DNA of 64,000 bases from Pseudomonadota bacterium (GCA_018814305.1 JAHJAA010000022.1:62001-126000), one strand, 5' to 3'. Positions 42,751-54,900 are shown, counted from the stretch's first letter. Notes: a model not told the origin generated them from the sequence alone. A program made the numbers and translations.

Positions 42751-42960
42751 TCACATCCCGGTCAAGGCAGCGGTGAGGCCCTTGATCATTCCGACGGGAC
42801 CGCTGGAGATCACGGCGCCGATAAAACAGGTGGCTGCCCAGAGACCAACCATACCGGAGAAGGCGCTCATGACGACGAGGCTTGCCTTGGAAACGGTATC
42901 AACCGCAGAAATGGTATTCGCATGAACATTGACATTGGTTTTGGTGATCGTGGCAGTCAT
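42751..42960 (-). CDS. Small membrane protein, paralogue of its neighbour (second gene)
   Basis: A 69-residue protein with AAGGAG seven bases before the ATG at 42960. The N-terminal 25 residues are polar and rich in Thr, Asn and Val; a long hydrophobic stretch (about 28-50) with GLWAATCFIGAVIS follows, then GPVGMIKG and a C-terminal ALTGM. The second half matches the gene at 43014 position by position. I do not recognise a family. It shares one sigma-54 promoter and a terminator with its paralogue. Possible roles range from a membrane stress peptide to a secreted signalling or inhibitory peptide. Confidence 0.75.
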   Translation of the reverse strand: MTATITKTNVNVHANTISAVDTVSKASLVVMSAFSGMVGLWAATCFIGAVISSGPVGMIKGLTAALTGM

Positions 42961-43013
42961 TGTGGTTCTCCTTATCATTTTAATCTTCTGAGTTCGTTCG
43001 TTTATTGAATCTC

Positions 43014-43220
43014 TTACATCCCGGTGACAGCAGAAAAGAAACCTTTGATGGTGGCTGCCGGACCGTTGCTGATCAACACACCAACAAAACAGGCTGCTGC
43101 CCAGAGGCCGATCAGGGCAGAGGCACCGCCGATCAGACTGATGGTCATTTTGTCAGCAGCAGAAGAGGCATCGACTTTCTGGGTGGTGGCGGTTCTGGTG
43201 TTATTGGTTGCGGTGGTCAT
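43014..43220 (-). CDS. Small membrane protein, paralogue of its neighbour (first gene)
   Basis: A 68-residue protein with AAGGAG before the ATG at 43220. The N-terminus is Thr/Asn-rich without a typical signal peptide, followed by a hydrophobic segment with GLWAAACFVGVLIS, then NGP, IKG and a C-terminal AVTGM. It shares about 15 aligned identities with the 42751 gene from GLWAA onwards. The pair is 53 bases apart and transcribed together from a sigma-54-type promoter at 43286-43302. No known family recognised. Confidence 0.78.
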   Translation of the reverse strand: MTTATNNTRTATTQKVDASSAADKMTISLIGGASALIGLWAAACFVGVLISNGPAATIKGFFSAVTGM

Positions 43221-43285
43221 GGTAGATCTCCTTCTATGGTAAGTTTGGCTTATTGACTGGTTTGTTCCGTTTGATTTTATACTAA

Positions 43286-43302
43286 TGCCAGAACCGTGCC
43301 AA
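43286..43302 (-). promoter_or_regulatory. Sigma-54 promoter of the small membrane protein operon
   Basis: On the minus strand the sequence TTGGCACGGTTCTGGCAT has GG and GC ten bases apart, the strict -24/-12 arrangement of sigma-54 promoters; TTGGCACG matches the -24 consensus exactly. Transcription would begin near 43275, leaving a 55-base leader before the ATG at 43220. Confidence 0.75.
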
Positions 43303-43354
43303 AAAACAAAGAGCCGAAATAACAACATGATAGAACGAAAGACTATCCCAGCCG

Positions 43355-43389
43355 CTGCCACTCTGACATGGGTCTCTGCCAAAATGACA
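43355..43389 (-). promoter_or_regulatory. Two upstream activator sites for the sigma-54 promoter
   Basis: Read on the minus strand, TGTCATTTTGGCAG (43376-43389) and TGTCAGAGTGGCAG (43355-43368) share TGTCA-N4-GGCAG and start 21 bases apart, two turns of the helix. They lie about 55-90 bases upstream of the -24 element, the usual position for sites bound by NtrC-type enhancer-binding proteins. No such regulator is encoded in this window. Confidence 0.65.
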
Positions 43390-43645
43390 CGAGCACTTGG
43401 GATGAAAAGCAGAGACTAGCTGTCTCAACCCAGATATTTATTCAAAATACTTCCAAGGGATTTCTTCACCCAAGAATGTGCTTCAACTTGGGCAATACGC
43501 TATGCAGAAGGCATGATAGAACTTTCGAGAGGATAACAACGATTATTATGCCGGGGCGATAACCAAAAGATACGATCAGAGTCATGACGCGCCCTGGATG
43601 CTTGCCAGGTGCTCCAACGGGTTGATTCTCCTGAGGGTCGTCTCC

Positions 43646-44503
43646 TTACTTGGAAGAAAACAGGCTGGCAAACTGACCGGCATCATCGAAGGCCCGGGTA
43701 ATCATCTCGCTGAGCAGGGTTTCATCAATACCGTAGGGTGGATTGGTGGCAGCGCCAATCAATGCGTCACTGCCATCATTTTCTGCTTGATACTTGAGCA
43801 TGGCAACAAGTTGGACAGCCTGCTCAGCCGGAGATTGATCCCAGGGGAGGTGGTGGGCGCCGATGGCCTGAATCAAATACTCGGGCAACCCCCAGCTCTC
43901 GGCCATTAGCGCCCCGACCGCGGCATGGTCAAATCCGAAATGCGCCCGCTCCAGTTCATCGATCCGGGCCTCAGCATCACCATGCCATTTTCGAAAGATG
44001 GCCCCATAGAGTTGGGGATTGGTCTGATCCATAACCACCATCCCGATATCCTGCAGGAGCCCGGCGGTGAACGATTCGGCCTGGGTCGCCGCATGGATGT
44101 GCTGGGCGAGAAGCCGAGCCAGACAGGCCCGACGGGCGGAACCCCGCCAGAAATCAGCCATGGGCATACAGGCCATGGCCGGGGGGATACTGCCCGCAAC
44201 GGCAATGGTCAGAACCATGGACTCCAGCCGGGACCTCCCCATGATGGTTACCGCATGCTGGAGATTGCTGACTTTTTTAGCCAGGCCAAATCCTGCCGCG
44301 TTAACCATTTTCAAGACCTTGACATGCATCCCGGGATCCATTTCAATCTGACTGGCAATTTCGCTGATGGTTGATTCCGGATCGCGAAGCATCTCAAGAA
44401 CATTCATAACCGCAGCAGGAAAACTGATCAGTTCAAAATTCCCCACCAGCCCCTTCAGCTCATCCAGAGGATTTTTCTTTTTACGCTTGAAAAAGTCGAA
44501 CAT
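43646..44503 (-). CDS. HDOD domain signalling protein
   Basis: A 285-residue protein whose residues about 20-215 form an HDOD domain (FPAAVMNVLEMLRDP, IASQIEMDPGMHVKVLKMVNAAGFG, TAGLLQDIGMVVMDQ). HDOD domains are related to HD phosphohydrolases but usually lack the metal ligands, and they act in signalling. GGGGGAG and AAGG lie upstream of the ATG at 44503. It starts seven bases after the stop of the pentapeptide/channel gene and is very likely co-transcribed with it. Confidence 0.87.
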   Translation of the reverse strand: MFDFFKRKKKNPLDELKGLVGNFELISFPAAVMNVLEMLRDPESTISEIASQIEMDPGMHVKVLKMVNAAGFGLAKKVSNLQHAVTIMGRSRLESMVLTIAVAGSIPPAMACMPMADFWRGSARRACLARLLAQHIHAATQAESFTAGLLQDIGMVVMDQTNPQLYGAIFRKWHGDAEARIDELERAHFGFDHAAVGALMAESWGLPEYLIQAIGAHHLPWDQSPAEQAVQLVAMLKYQAENDGSDALIGAATNPPYGIDETLLSEMITRAFDDAGQFASLFSSK

Positions 44504-44510
44504 GGCAGCC

Positions 44511-45536
44511 TTACTCCCCCCTCCTGGCCATCTTATTGGTAAAAATCGAGAGCAACCCGCCCAACAGCATATACCCGATCATCACTTCAATAATGGCAAT
44601 AATCCTGGCTGGATATGTTGCAGGGACGATATCGCCGTATCCCAGGGTGGACAAGGTAACCACACTGAAATAGAAAGGGGCAATCCAGTCAGGGTATTTT
44701 CCGTAATCAAGACCGACCATGGCGTAAAGCCCGGTAAACAATAGAGTGACCAGAGTGATCAGCAGGCACCAGCGACTCAGACTCCGACCGCAATCACTGG
44801 TCAATAACCAAATGAGATAGATCCAGCGGTTAAGGCGGCCCAGGCTGCGAAATTCCAGCAGATAATTTTGATCAACAACGAAACGCCGTAACCGGTAGGC
44901 CCCAGCAAAGTTGATATCCCTAATATCAACTCCGATCCATTCTGCCCCTTCAAATCCGGTCATCTGCCGCAAGCGCGCTTCCCTAAGGTCGGCATTATTA
45001 AAAATTGCCTTTTCAACCCTGCTTCGGGCCAGGTCAACGTGGCGCAGGTTGGCCCCGGTGAAATCGGCGCCCCGAAGATCTGTTTCCCGCATCCGCGCCC
45101 CTTCCAGATTGACACAACGGAAATCAGCGTCGGTGAGCGTTGCCTTGGTGAGGGTGGCTCCGGTCAGGATGGCGTTAAACAGCTTGGCCTCCGTTAAAAT
45201 CGCCATGCCAAGCCCAGCATTATCGGCCCGGGCCTCTTCCAGATTGGCAAAAGTAAGATCAGCCGCAGTCATTTCAGCGCCGCTGAGATCCGCCTTGACC
45301 AGACTGGCCCGCCGGAACTTCGTTTTAAAAAATCGGCATCCGGCCAGATTGGTGCCGGAAAGATCGGCTTCGGTAAAATCAGCCCCATTCAAGTTTAATC
45401 CACTCAGATCTCGATTCCGGAGCGATACCCCCCGGAAATTCAGCGCATCCGCGGCAATCTTTTCACCACCCCTAAGTCTCTCAAGCAACTCGAGGGCGTT
45501 ATCACGACTGACCGGAGCCTGTATCGTTCCTTCCAT
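44511..45536 (-). CDS. Pentapeptide-repeat protein with C-terminal two-helix ion channel
   Basis: A 341-residue protein. Residues about 20-205 form a pentapeptide-repeat beta-helix (pattern A-D/N-L-x-x: LSGLNLNGADFTEADLSG and onward). The C-terminal 110 residues contain two membrane helices around a pore loop with TLGYGD, the potassium channel selectivity filter. This pairing is known among bacterial channel proteins; a cytoplasmic pentapeptide domain may gate the pore. The HDOD gene follows after seven bases. Confidence 0.9.
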   Translation of the reverse strand: MEGTIQAPVSRDNALELLERLRGGEKIAADALNFRGVSLRNRDLSGLNLNGADFTEADLSGTNLAGCRFFKTKFRRASLVKADLSGAEMTAADLTFANLEEARADNAGLGMAILTEAKLFNAILTGATLTKATLTDADFRCVNLEGARMRETDLRGADFTGANLRHVDLARSRVEKAIFNNADLREARLRQMTGFEGAEWIGVDIRDINFAGAYRLRRFVVDQNYLLEFRSLGRLNRWIYLIWLLTSDCGRSLSRWCLLITLVTLLFTGLYAMVGLDYGKYPDWIAPFYFSVVTLSTLGYGDIVPATYPARIIAIIEVMIGYMLLGGLLSIFTNKMARRGE

Positions 45537-45918
45537 AGTAAATACTCGGGGGTGAGCTTTTGCACTATTGAATCAGAAGATTCTCCCTCATTTCAATGAA
45601 TAACCCTGTAAGCAATGATTCTATAACAGGGGAAGGGGAGAAAGCAACAGAGATGTATTTTTGGCAAGACTAAAACTGAATTTAGGGGATCAGATAGACA
45701 CTAGGAAAAAGACAGAGAGAAACATGCTTAAAGAGAGCGCTGCCCAAAAAAGTCCGTCCCCCGCAAGAATAAAGCTTGCGGGGGACGGACATATTCATAA
45801 AAAAATCGTTCATCATTTCGTTGTCATTAAAAGCAAGTGCAAGGGTTGGGGGAAAGCCCTTGCTTCATGCTGAGGATCCCACCGGACAGAGGGGTGCCCG
45901 GTGGGATGGAACCAATAC
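45537..45918. other. Intergenic region between the channel gene and the giant cytochrome
   Basis: About 380 bases with no gene that I can support. It holds a strong hairpin with T-run for the minus strand (45746-45790), a second hairpin at 45876-45907 with ten-base arms ATCCCACCGG/CCGGTGGGAT, and a short CCCTGT/ACAGGG dyad near 45611-45641. The promoter of the pentapeptide gene must lie at its left end. Confidence 0.6.
45746..45790 (-). terminator. Terminator hairpin downstream of the giant cytochrome
   Basis: Sixteen-base perfect arms (45752-45767 and 45775-45790, GTCCGTCCCCCGCAAG and its complement) with a seven-base loop; on the minus strand six T follow. The GGGGACGGAC core is also the form of REP sequences mobilised by Y1-type transposases, so the hairpin may be a REP used as a terminator. 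Confidence 0.75.
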
Positions 45919-48900
45919 TTATGGAGCGGTGATTGAGGCCGTTCCGAGCCCGTCACCCAGAGTTGAAGTAACCAGGATGATATTGCCGGTGGAGCAGCTG
46001 CCGGTGTACTCCCACCGTTTGGCCCCGGAGTTGTAGGTCATGCTCTGGACCGTTCCTCCATTGATCTGGACCTTGACCGTACCTGCCGCCTGACTGCCGA
46101 GATGGTAGTCCTCGGTCAGTTTGGTGTAGGCCGCAATGGCACCGGTCCCACAATCCACACTGGTGATCCGAATCTCATCGGTAATATTCGGGAGATCGGT
46201 TCCGAAGACCTTATTGGCAAAAGCCGGTACCGTCACCCAATAGCCTGGAGCGGACGGGGTCCATTGGTTGTAAGGAACGTTCTGATAGCCGCAGAAATTC
46301 CAGGTAGTCCCGTAGCTATCGGTATAGCTGGAGTTACAGCTTGCATAGTTGTTCGAACCATTGACACTGTCGACACCATTCCCTTTATACGCATTCTGAG
46401 GGGCAGAACCACTCTCCGAGTTTTTATTGGAAAGGTAGTACTTCGGATTCCCTGTTTTTAATGCCGGAGAAATAAAATTAAAGAGCACATTAAAGGAACC
46501 TACCGGCTTTCCAGCACTCATGATGATGCCGCTGGTGTCGGTAATCCCTCCACGACCGGGATGGTAACGGTAGACCCAATGCCGGTCGTCTTTACAGGCT
46601 TCTCCCGAAACATTGTCATAGAGAGCTTTACCCTCCAACGCCCCCGGACTACTACAGCCGGCATTATTTTTGCGCTCAATTGCAGCCTCGTTATAAAACG
46701 TTGAGTAATCAAGCGGAATCTGAGGAGTAGTCGTACCCGGATCACTTGCCGGGCCGGTATTTGCAGTCAGAGTATACCCACTGGTCGAATAGGTATCCTG
46801 AACCGTTGCCAGGTTGGCCAGCTCACCAATTCCCGAGGCATGATACGGACGCACCGGTTTGGGTGGCTTGGTCGGGGCGCCGATCATGCCACTCATCATA
46901 TCAGTGGTGTCGTGACAGTTGAAGCAGACCGCCATATCCTGAATTTCAACCGGTGAGCCGGTACCCCCAAGCAGGTTGGGAATGGTGTGGGTGTCCGACA
47001 AGGTCGAGGTAAGCGGCGTATTATAATCGGTCGCCGGTACAAAGCTGAAGGTTTTCAACTCGAAGGCGCCGTCATTATTCTTCATCCGCTCATAGTTGAT
47101 ATGACAGTAGGCACAGGCAACTTGCTCCGGGGCCGCATTCCACTTGGTGGTGTCGACTCGGGCCTCACTGTGGCAATGGACACAGTTACCGCCCTGGGCG
47201 TTATCGCTATAATGATGATACCAGGTCTTCTTCCGACCAGTTTCGATATTGGTGAACATCATATGGCAACCGCCACAGGTGCCGGCCACGATGGGATCCT
47301 TGGTGCCGGAGGTATCCGTGTCATAGGGCATGGTGGCAATCAAGGTCGGCGGCGAGGTATGGCACATGGTGCAATCATTCTTATGCACTTCCACCACCGG
47401 ATCGCCGCTATGGCAGTTGGCACAGGTCTCGGTGGCCAGGGCCGCAAAGGTAACATGACCCAAAGCCGCATGATCCACCGGTCCGCCACCCGAGGTGTCG
47501 GTGACCGCCAAGGTCTTGCTGTCACCACCGGCGGTGGCTGAGTAGACCATAACATTGCCGCCGACAAAGGTCGGAGCCGAATTCCAGGTCAAGGTCAGAG
47601 CCCCGGCCGTACAACCCATGGCGGCTGAAGTCGAACCATTATAATCAACAAGATACGTGTTGCCACAGTCGAGCTGGGCAGATTCGGTGGCCGCCACGGT
47701 CAAGGTCGAGCCGTCATGATCGGCCTGGGTTACGGTGACCACATCAGTTAAGTTGGTCGCAGCCGAACCAAAGGCAGCATAGGTATCACAAGGAGTACCG
47801 GCACCGCTGATCTCAACCGTATTAATGGTGGCGGTATAGGCAATATTGGTAATAGTCGCCTCGTATCGGCTCTGGGCACCGTTCCAGCTCAAGGCCTGTG
47901 AACCACTGCCATTATAGGTGGCGGAGTAGGAACAGACCCCGTCGCCATCGGTATGGGTGGCGGTGACGAAGATCGAGCCCAGGGCAGCGCCATTGCCGTT
48001 GTTAGTCCAGGCGGCTGAGGTAATGGTTACCGCATCGTCAACGGTCGGGGTCGAATCAGACACCGAGTTGTAGGTGACGGAATCACCACCCAGACTGGCA
48101 CAATGGACGGTTACCGAGCTGTTGAAGCCCGGATCAAGACTAACATCGGCATCAACCAGCTCAAGCTGGGTACCGGTCCAGTTCATCGGGTAGTCGGTCG
48201 AGTTATAGGTCGCATAGTAAGCACAACTCCCGTACGGGTTGTCGCCGGCCTCGGTCGCCACCACATTCAACAGCTTGGTGGAATTGTCATAATCCGCAGA
48301 AGAGACCGTAACCACATCGGAAAGATCAGTGACCGTATAGAGCTGGTTGTCACCAACGGCCGTCGGATCCCAGACCCGAAGGGCACCAGGGGTGGTGTTC
48401 AGGGTCAAGCCCTCAAAGGCGACACCCTGGCTCAACCACTTGGACTGGATACCGTTCCAGGTCAGCGGCTCATTAGTCAGGGTCTGATACGTCACGGTAT
48501 AGGTCGGTTCACTCAGACTGTTATCCACCGTAGCGGTCACGATCAAGGTCCCGGTTGCCGCCCCATCACCGCTGGTCACCCAGTCGGAGGTGACCACAGA
48601 CAGGCTGTTGGGAGCCGGACCACCGGCACCTTGAGCGTCATTGACCGCCACAGTCACCGGCAGAGTATTCCCCGCACTAGAGGTAATCGTGATCGTGTCA
48701 CCTGAGGTCCAGGTCGCACTGCCACAATCAATATAGTGTTTGCTGATCGTATCCCAGAGCAAGTTGCCGCTGCAGCCGGTCCCGTCGTAGTTCGAGATAG
48801 ACAGGGTCGCAGCACCAGCCAAGCTATTGGTTGCCTCAATGCTGAGGGTGGTGCCGTCAAACTGCGCCATGACCACCTTGATCACGTCGCCACTGGCCAC

Positions 48901-51900
48901 ATCGGCCCAGCGGGGAACCTCGGTGTAGTTGCCATCGTTACACCAGCCCATCCCGCCAACACAGGGGACGGTAAAGGACAGACTGTAATTCTTGTTGCTC
49001 CAGGGCGCCCCGCCCTTGGCCATTAAAACATCCAGACCGCCACCAAGGTCCTCGTTGCCAGGAACCATTTTAAACCCGCCATCATGTCCGATGTTTTCAG
49101 TATCCTTATTGCCTCCATCGGTATTAGGATTCAGAATGGCGCCAGGGGTTTGATACAGTCGCTGGTTATTGGAACCCTTCCGAACCACCATTGCATCATT
49201 GAACCGTCGAATGCCGGAGGAACCGGTGGCATCCCAGATACCCGGGCCCGGATGGTAATACTGATAGAGCCACGGCATTTCCAGGGCGGAATTAATATCG
49301 TCAAGCCCGTTATTGTAAGCGGCAGGAGCAACCAGACCGAGACCGGGCAACTGGCCGGCGCCAGCATACAGATAGCCCTTGGTCCAATCCCCGGGATAGC
49401 CGTGGAAGGGCTTGATCACCGGCGCAGTATCTGCATTGGGATTCTCACCGGAATGACACTCAAGACAGAAGCGGTAGTCATAGATCGAAATCGAAGAAAC
49501 CCCCGGCTCGTAGACGATGGTATGGCTCGCAACCACTCCAACATAGGGATCGGTCGGATTAGCGGCGTTCAGCTGGGTCAGGTCATAGGCCAAGACCTCC
49601 AACTGTGAACCGGTATCGTTAATATGGCAGGATACGCAGTTCAGCTGCTTGGGGGCCACCATCATGTCCACTGAACCTGAGGCATCATGGCAGGTATCGC
49701 AACGGCCAAGCTGGGCCGCCTCGGTCTTGTGATGATGGAGCTTATGATCCGGAGTGGCATCTGTGTGACACGCAGTGCAGAGATGCGGCTTGGTACCACC
49801 CATGGAATCCCAGGTCGGGATAACATTGGCCGCGCTGCCGATCAGCACGTGATTGGCGGATCCACCCTGGACCGACTCATGGCAGGTCCCACAGCTGCCG
49901 GGATGAACCGTACCGACCACATCGATGGAATGGCAGTTCTGGCAGATCGCCGGGGCAGAGAAATCACCGGTGACATGACCGCCATGATCCAGGTTCGGCA
50001 CCTTATCGGTATGACAGGTCCGGCAATTTTCGCCAGGAACCGGCCCGTTGGCAATCCCTGCAGAGGCGGCAACATCATCAACCGTATTGAAATCACCGTT
50101 GGTGCCGTCGTAGTCATGGCAACGGACACAGCCGTTGGTCAAGGTCTGGCCGGCGTCATGCTCCTGCTTAATCGCTGCCCAGTTGGCCAGATTGGTCCCG
50201 GCGTCATTGTGACAACCGGCAGTACCACAACCCTGCTGGCCGGACTGGGCAGTATCGCCTCCGGCCTCGTCATAGGTGATGCCGGTATGGGTATTGCCGT
50301 AGGTATGGTACTGGAAGTAACCGACCCCATGACAGGTGGTGCAGTTGGACTGGACCCCGATGGTATGCAGGGTCGCATTCCCGAAGGAACCGGCCCGCAG
50401 GGAACCATCATTGACCGGATCCACATGGCAGTTATCACAGGTGTTGATAGAATGGATGGTATCGCGAACCGCAGTGCCGTTGGCCGCGGTATGGCAATTA
50501 TCACAGTCCTTACTGGGAGTGCCGTTCTGATTCCAGTTGGCCAGTTTAGCGTCATGGGTGTCGGTGGCATGGTTACCGAAATCGGCGGCATGGTCGACAT
50601 GGCAGACCAGACAATTGGAGGTCCCGGCAAAGTTATGGTTGAGTGCCCAGCTTTTCAGGGTACCATCGGTGCCTCCGGCCACCACTGTATCGGTATGGCA
50701 GTTGTCACAGGTTCCCTTGTGAATGGTGGGAATAATGTTGACGATTCCATGACAGTTGGTGCACTTGGCCGCGCCACTGGTAGACAGTTCATTATGATCC
50801 GAAAGCCCCACGATATCATGGGCGCCGGCAAAGTCACTAGAGAAGGCGGGATGACAGGTGATACAGCCGCTCTCCTGCCCGACCACGTGGTTGGAAATAG
50901 TGGCAATGGCGGTATCAGCCACGAAACGACCGTCAGTGGTCGGAGTGGTGGTATCAAGGTGACAGAGATCACAAACACTGACCGGAGTGCCGTCATCATG
51001 GATGTCCAAGATGATATCCAGGGTTCCGGCCGGATCATGGCAGGTCGTGCACTTGGCCGACCCAAGACCGGTCAACCGGGCGCTATGGGTCTCACTGGTA
51101 TGGGCCGTAAAGTCGGAACTTAAGGCTACGTGACAGTTGACACAGTCACTGGGCGAACCGACCGTATGATTGGCCCCGGCGCTGCCGATCAACGTCCCGT
51201 TGGTCGTACCGTAACTGGCATTGTGGCAGGTAGTGCAGGTGGCCGAGGCCCCGGTCCCATGGATATCAACCAGAATATCCTTGGTCCCGGCCGGATCGTG
51301 GCAATCAGTACACTTAGCTGAGCTAATCCCGGTGATATTGCTTGCGTGGTTGGCGTCCCGGGTGGTTGTGTTATGGGCCGTGAAGTTGGCCGCAATGGCA
51401 CTATGACACTGGGTACAGTCCTGGGCAACCCCCTTGACATGGGCCGAAGCCGAGTTGATCAGGGTGCCGTCAGAGGCAGTATTATGGCAGTTCTGGCACC
51501 CCAGGCCACCAGCATGCACCACGGTCTGGACGTTGCCCTGATGACACGGAGCCGTCGTACAATTGGTGTTACCCAACAATTTGGCAACGTGAGTTTCGGT
51601 GCCGGCAGTGGCATGGACCGTGGTGGTCCCGTTGAACTCCGAGGTGGCACCGTTATGGCAACCCGTACAGGTGTCAGTGGTTCCGTAAGTATGGTTGGCG
51701 GAACTGGCGCCCGCCTTCATCAGATACCCTGCCCCGCTGTCATGACAGCCGGAACAACCGATGGCCGAATGGATCACCGACTGGATCTCGGTCCCAAGCG
51801 TGTTGGCATGGCAGTCGAGACACTCGGTCTGGTTGCCCAATTGATCATGATCCTTGACGTTATGGGCGCCTGAGACCCCCGCAGCATAAGGGGTATGACA

Positions 51901-54900
51901 GGTACCACAGATGCCGCCGTGACCACCGTTGATGCCCTCATAGTTGACATTGTCTCCCAAGGTGCTGCCGCCGCCAGAGTAATCATGCAGCTGGCCGCCG
52001 CCGCTGGGGCTGAGGTGACAGATACCGCAGTTGTTCGCACCGGTGGGATTCAAGGTGGCATCATTGATGTCGTGGATCGAGTAGATATGGAAATCATTAC
52101 TCTTGGCCCCGGTCTGTCCATAATGGCACGGGGTACAGCTGGTGTCATTATCCACCGCATCAAAGGTATCAAGATCGGGATCATAGTTAGTATGGTCAAT
52201 GTTGCCATGGCCGGTACTTGGGGTCTTTTCCTCATGGCAGGTATCACAGCTGACCGAGGGATCCGGAGTGCTGGGGGCGGTTGCGATTACGTTGCCCACG
52301 CTGGTATAGCCAGTTGAGATGTTGACCGTCCTATTGGATTTATGGCAGGTGTTGCATGGTCCGAAACCGTTGGTGACCACATCATGCTCATCGCGGATGC
52401 CGTTCCAGGTCGTGAGATCAAAGGCATTATGACAGCCGCCGATACCGCAACCCTGTTGCGCCGCCTGGGCCGTGTCATTGTCACCGGTGGTGCCAGCGGA
52501 ACCGTCAAGACCGTTTGGCAGATACCCCACCGTATGGCTCACATAACCGGCATCGGTTCCATGGACATGACTATCAAAATAATCCGAACCATGACACCAA
52601 CTACAGTCACCGCCGTTGGCGGGAATATTACCGGTTCCCCCAGGAGCAACCACCGCTTTCCGGGTACCATCACCATTATGACAGCCGCCGCAGGAATCAT
52701 GGACCTTATCGTCGCTACTATTCACCAGAGAGGCAATCTGCCCGACGCCGAAACCGCCGGTGGCGGTATGGCAGACTCCGGTACAGGCCCCACGCACGGC
52801 AACCTCCTGAGAATGATCCACCGCGGCACTAGCACTATGGATGGTTTCCCAGGTTGAGGTATTGGTATGACAACCGGTGCAGGCGCCGGCCACGACCTGA
52901 TCGGCCTTGGTCAGACCGCTGGACCGCATGGAGCCATCGGTATTATGACAGGTGGCGCAATTGGCATGAACTTGACCAATATATGGTGTGGTGGTCACGG
53001 TATGACACCCATCACAGGTGGCAGTGGTGACCTTGGTGGCATGGCTGACCCCGGCGGCACCGGTATGGATGGAGGCCCACGTCGCATTGTGGCAATCGGC
53101 ACATTCATAGACCCCGTCACCGCCGTTACCGTTGGTGGCACTGCCCTGAAGGGCGCCGCCGTTGGCCAGATCATGGCAGGTGGCACAGCCCAGGGTTTCA
53201 TGCACTTCATTGTTCCCGGTAAAGGGAATGAGTCCGGCAATCCGTGCCGTCCCGGCGCCGCCATAGGCTGTATCATGGCAGGAGGCGGTGGCACAAGAGG
53301 TGGTTACCGATATGGTCGAGGTGGTCACGGTATGATGGCTATGACCGTTAAAGGCAACATGACAGTCCGCACAGGCCCCGGCGCCGCCGGTGGCATCACC
53401 GTTGGGGCCGGACTGCAGGGTACCGTCGGTCTGATGACAGGCTGAACAGCCGGTCCCATGGACCTCACCAACCCCGACAAACGGGGTATTGATGGTATTG
53501 GGAGCCGTGGTATTGGTGCCCGGATCACCGTCATGGCAGGCCACACAAAGGGTAGTCGTCAGAACGCGTGCAGCATGATCCACGGTATGGCTGGCAAAGC
53601 TGCTGTTGCGGGTAGGATGACAGTCGGCACAAGCCGCGCCTACCCCGTTGCCGATGCTGGCATTGGTCCCGGCCGTGGCATCAGAGACCGCGTCAAGCCA
53701 CGGAAATCCGTTAACCGAATCATGACATTTATAACAGGCATTGGGGATATCGGAAATATTGACCTTATGGGTAACCGGGATCACCTCGGAACCGGTAGCC
53801 ACATTATGACAACCCAAGCCGCCAACCCCAGTGGTACAACCACCAGTGTTACGAACAGGAATATACGACCCATTGGTTATGGAGTGATCCACAATCCCAT
53901 GGGTCATCGCGATGATTGCCGCCGGTTTGCTTTGATGACATTCATCACATTCAATCGGCGTAAACAGGGCATCACTGACCACCCGGCTCGAACCATCCTG
54001 CAAACGACTTGAACCATTCCAGGAGTAAATAGCATTGTCGGTCAGAGAATCATAAACCGTCCGTCCAGACTCATTGGCGATAACATTGGTATTGATCGCA
54101 GCTTCGACCCCATGGCAGGTGGAACAGCCATTGGCATGACTGGTGGGATCGGCCACAATTGTTCCATGACATGTCGCACAGACTGTGCCGCTAGCCACAT
54201 CGCCGATAAAGGCGCTGCCATGGCCGGTGGCCTTGAAACCTTCAGGGGCGGTATGACACTGGTTACAATCGGAGCCGTAATGGGTTGGAACCGCACCGGG
54301 AGCCGCCGTAAAAACAGTGGTGGCTGTATGACAGACCTGACAAAGTCCGACCGGGGCTTCCGTGCCGGCTTCCACGGTTGGACGCCGGTCGACGAGTCCG
54401 CCGTATTCACCGCCAAGGGTCGGGTTGGGGGTAAAAAATTTGATATCCCGATACCCGTTGCCATGGGCATTCCACATATAAGAGCGGATCGAGTCACCAT
54501 AGATGACCCCGAAGGTCACGCCGCTGGACGCGCCGGTCATATTCCCCTTGACCTTGATCACATTCCCGGACACCCCGATAATCTCGTAGGTCTCCCTGGG
54601 GCCGCTATCAGGAAACGCCAAAATGAGCCCGCGCGAACCATCGGTCGCCTTGGCCTCATCGGCATTGCCGCTTTTATTATACCAACTGGCTGGAATGTTG
54701 AAATCTGGATCATTGGCAACTACAGAGCCGAAACCAATGGTGGTGTAGTTCCCGCCGATATTATAATCCAAGGCGCCCAGCCCGGTATTAAAGTCGCCGG
54801 TGGCAAGATACAGGTTGGGATCAGTGAGCCAGTCCAGTTGCCCCTGATAATGGGGATCATGACATTCGGTACACTGGGTACTCCAGGTGCCATGACTGGT

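Larger units (their letters stand above)
43221..43645. other. Intergenic control region of the small membrane protein operon
   Basis: About 425 bases without a supported gene. Its first third holds the sigma-54 promoter and two upstream sites entered separately. From 43400 to 43645 I see no clear signal; the end must carry the 3' region of the HDOD gene. Confidence 0.6.

Noticed and set aside
42436-43008. Plus-strand frame of 190 residues across the small protein operon
   Set aside because: Composition and lack of a domain mark it as antisense shadow; the minus-strand genes have ribosome-binding sites, promoter and terminator.
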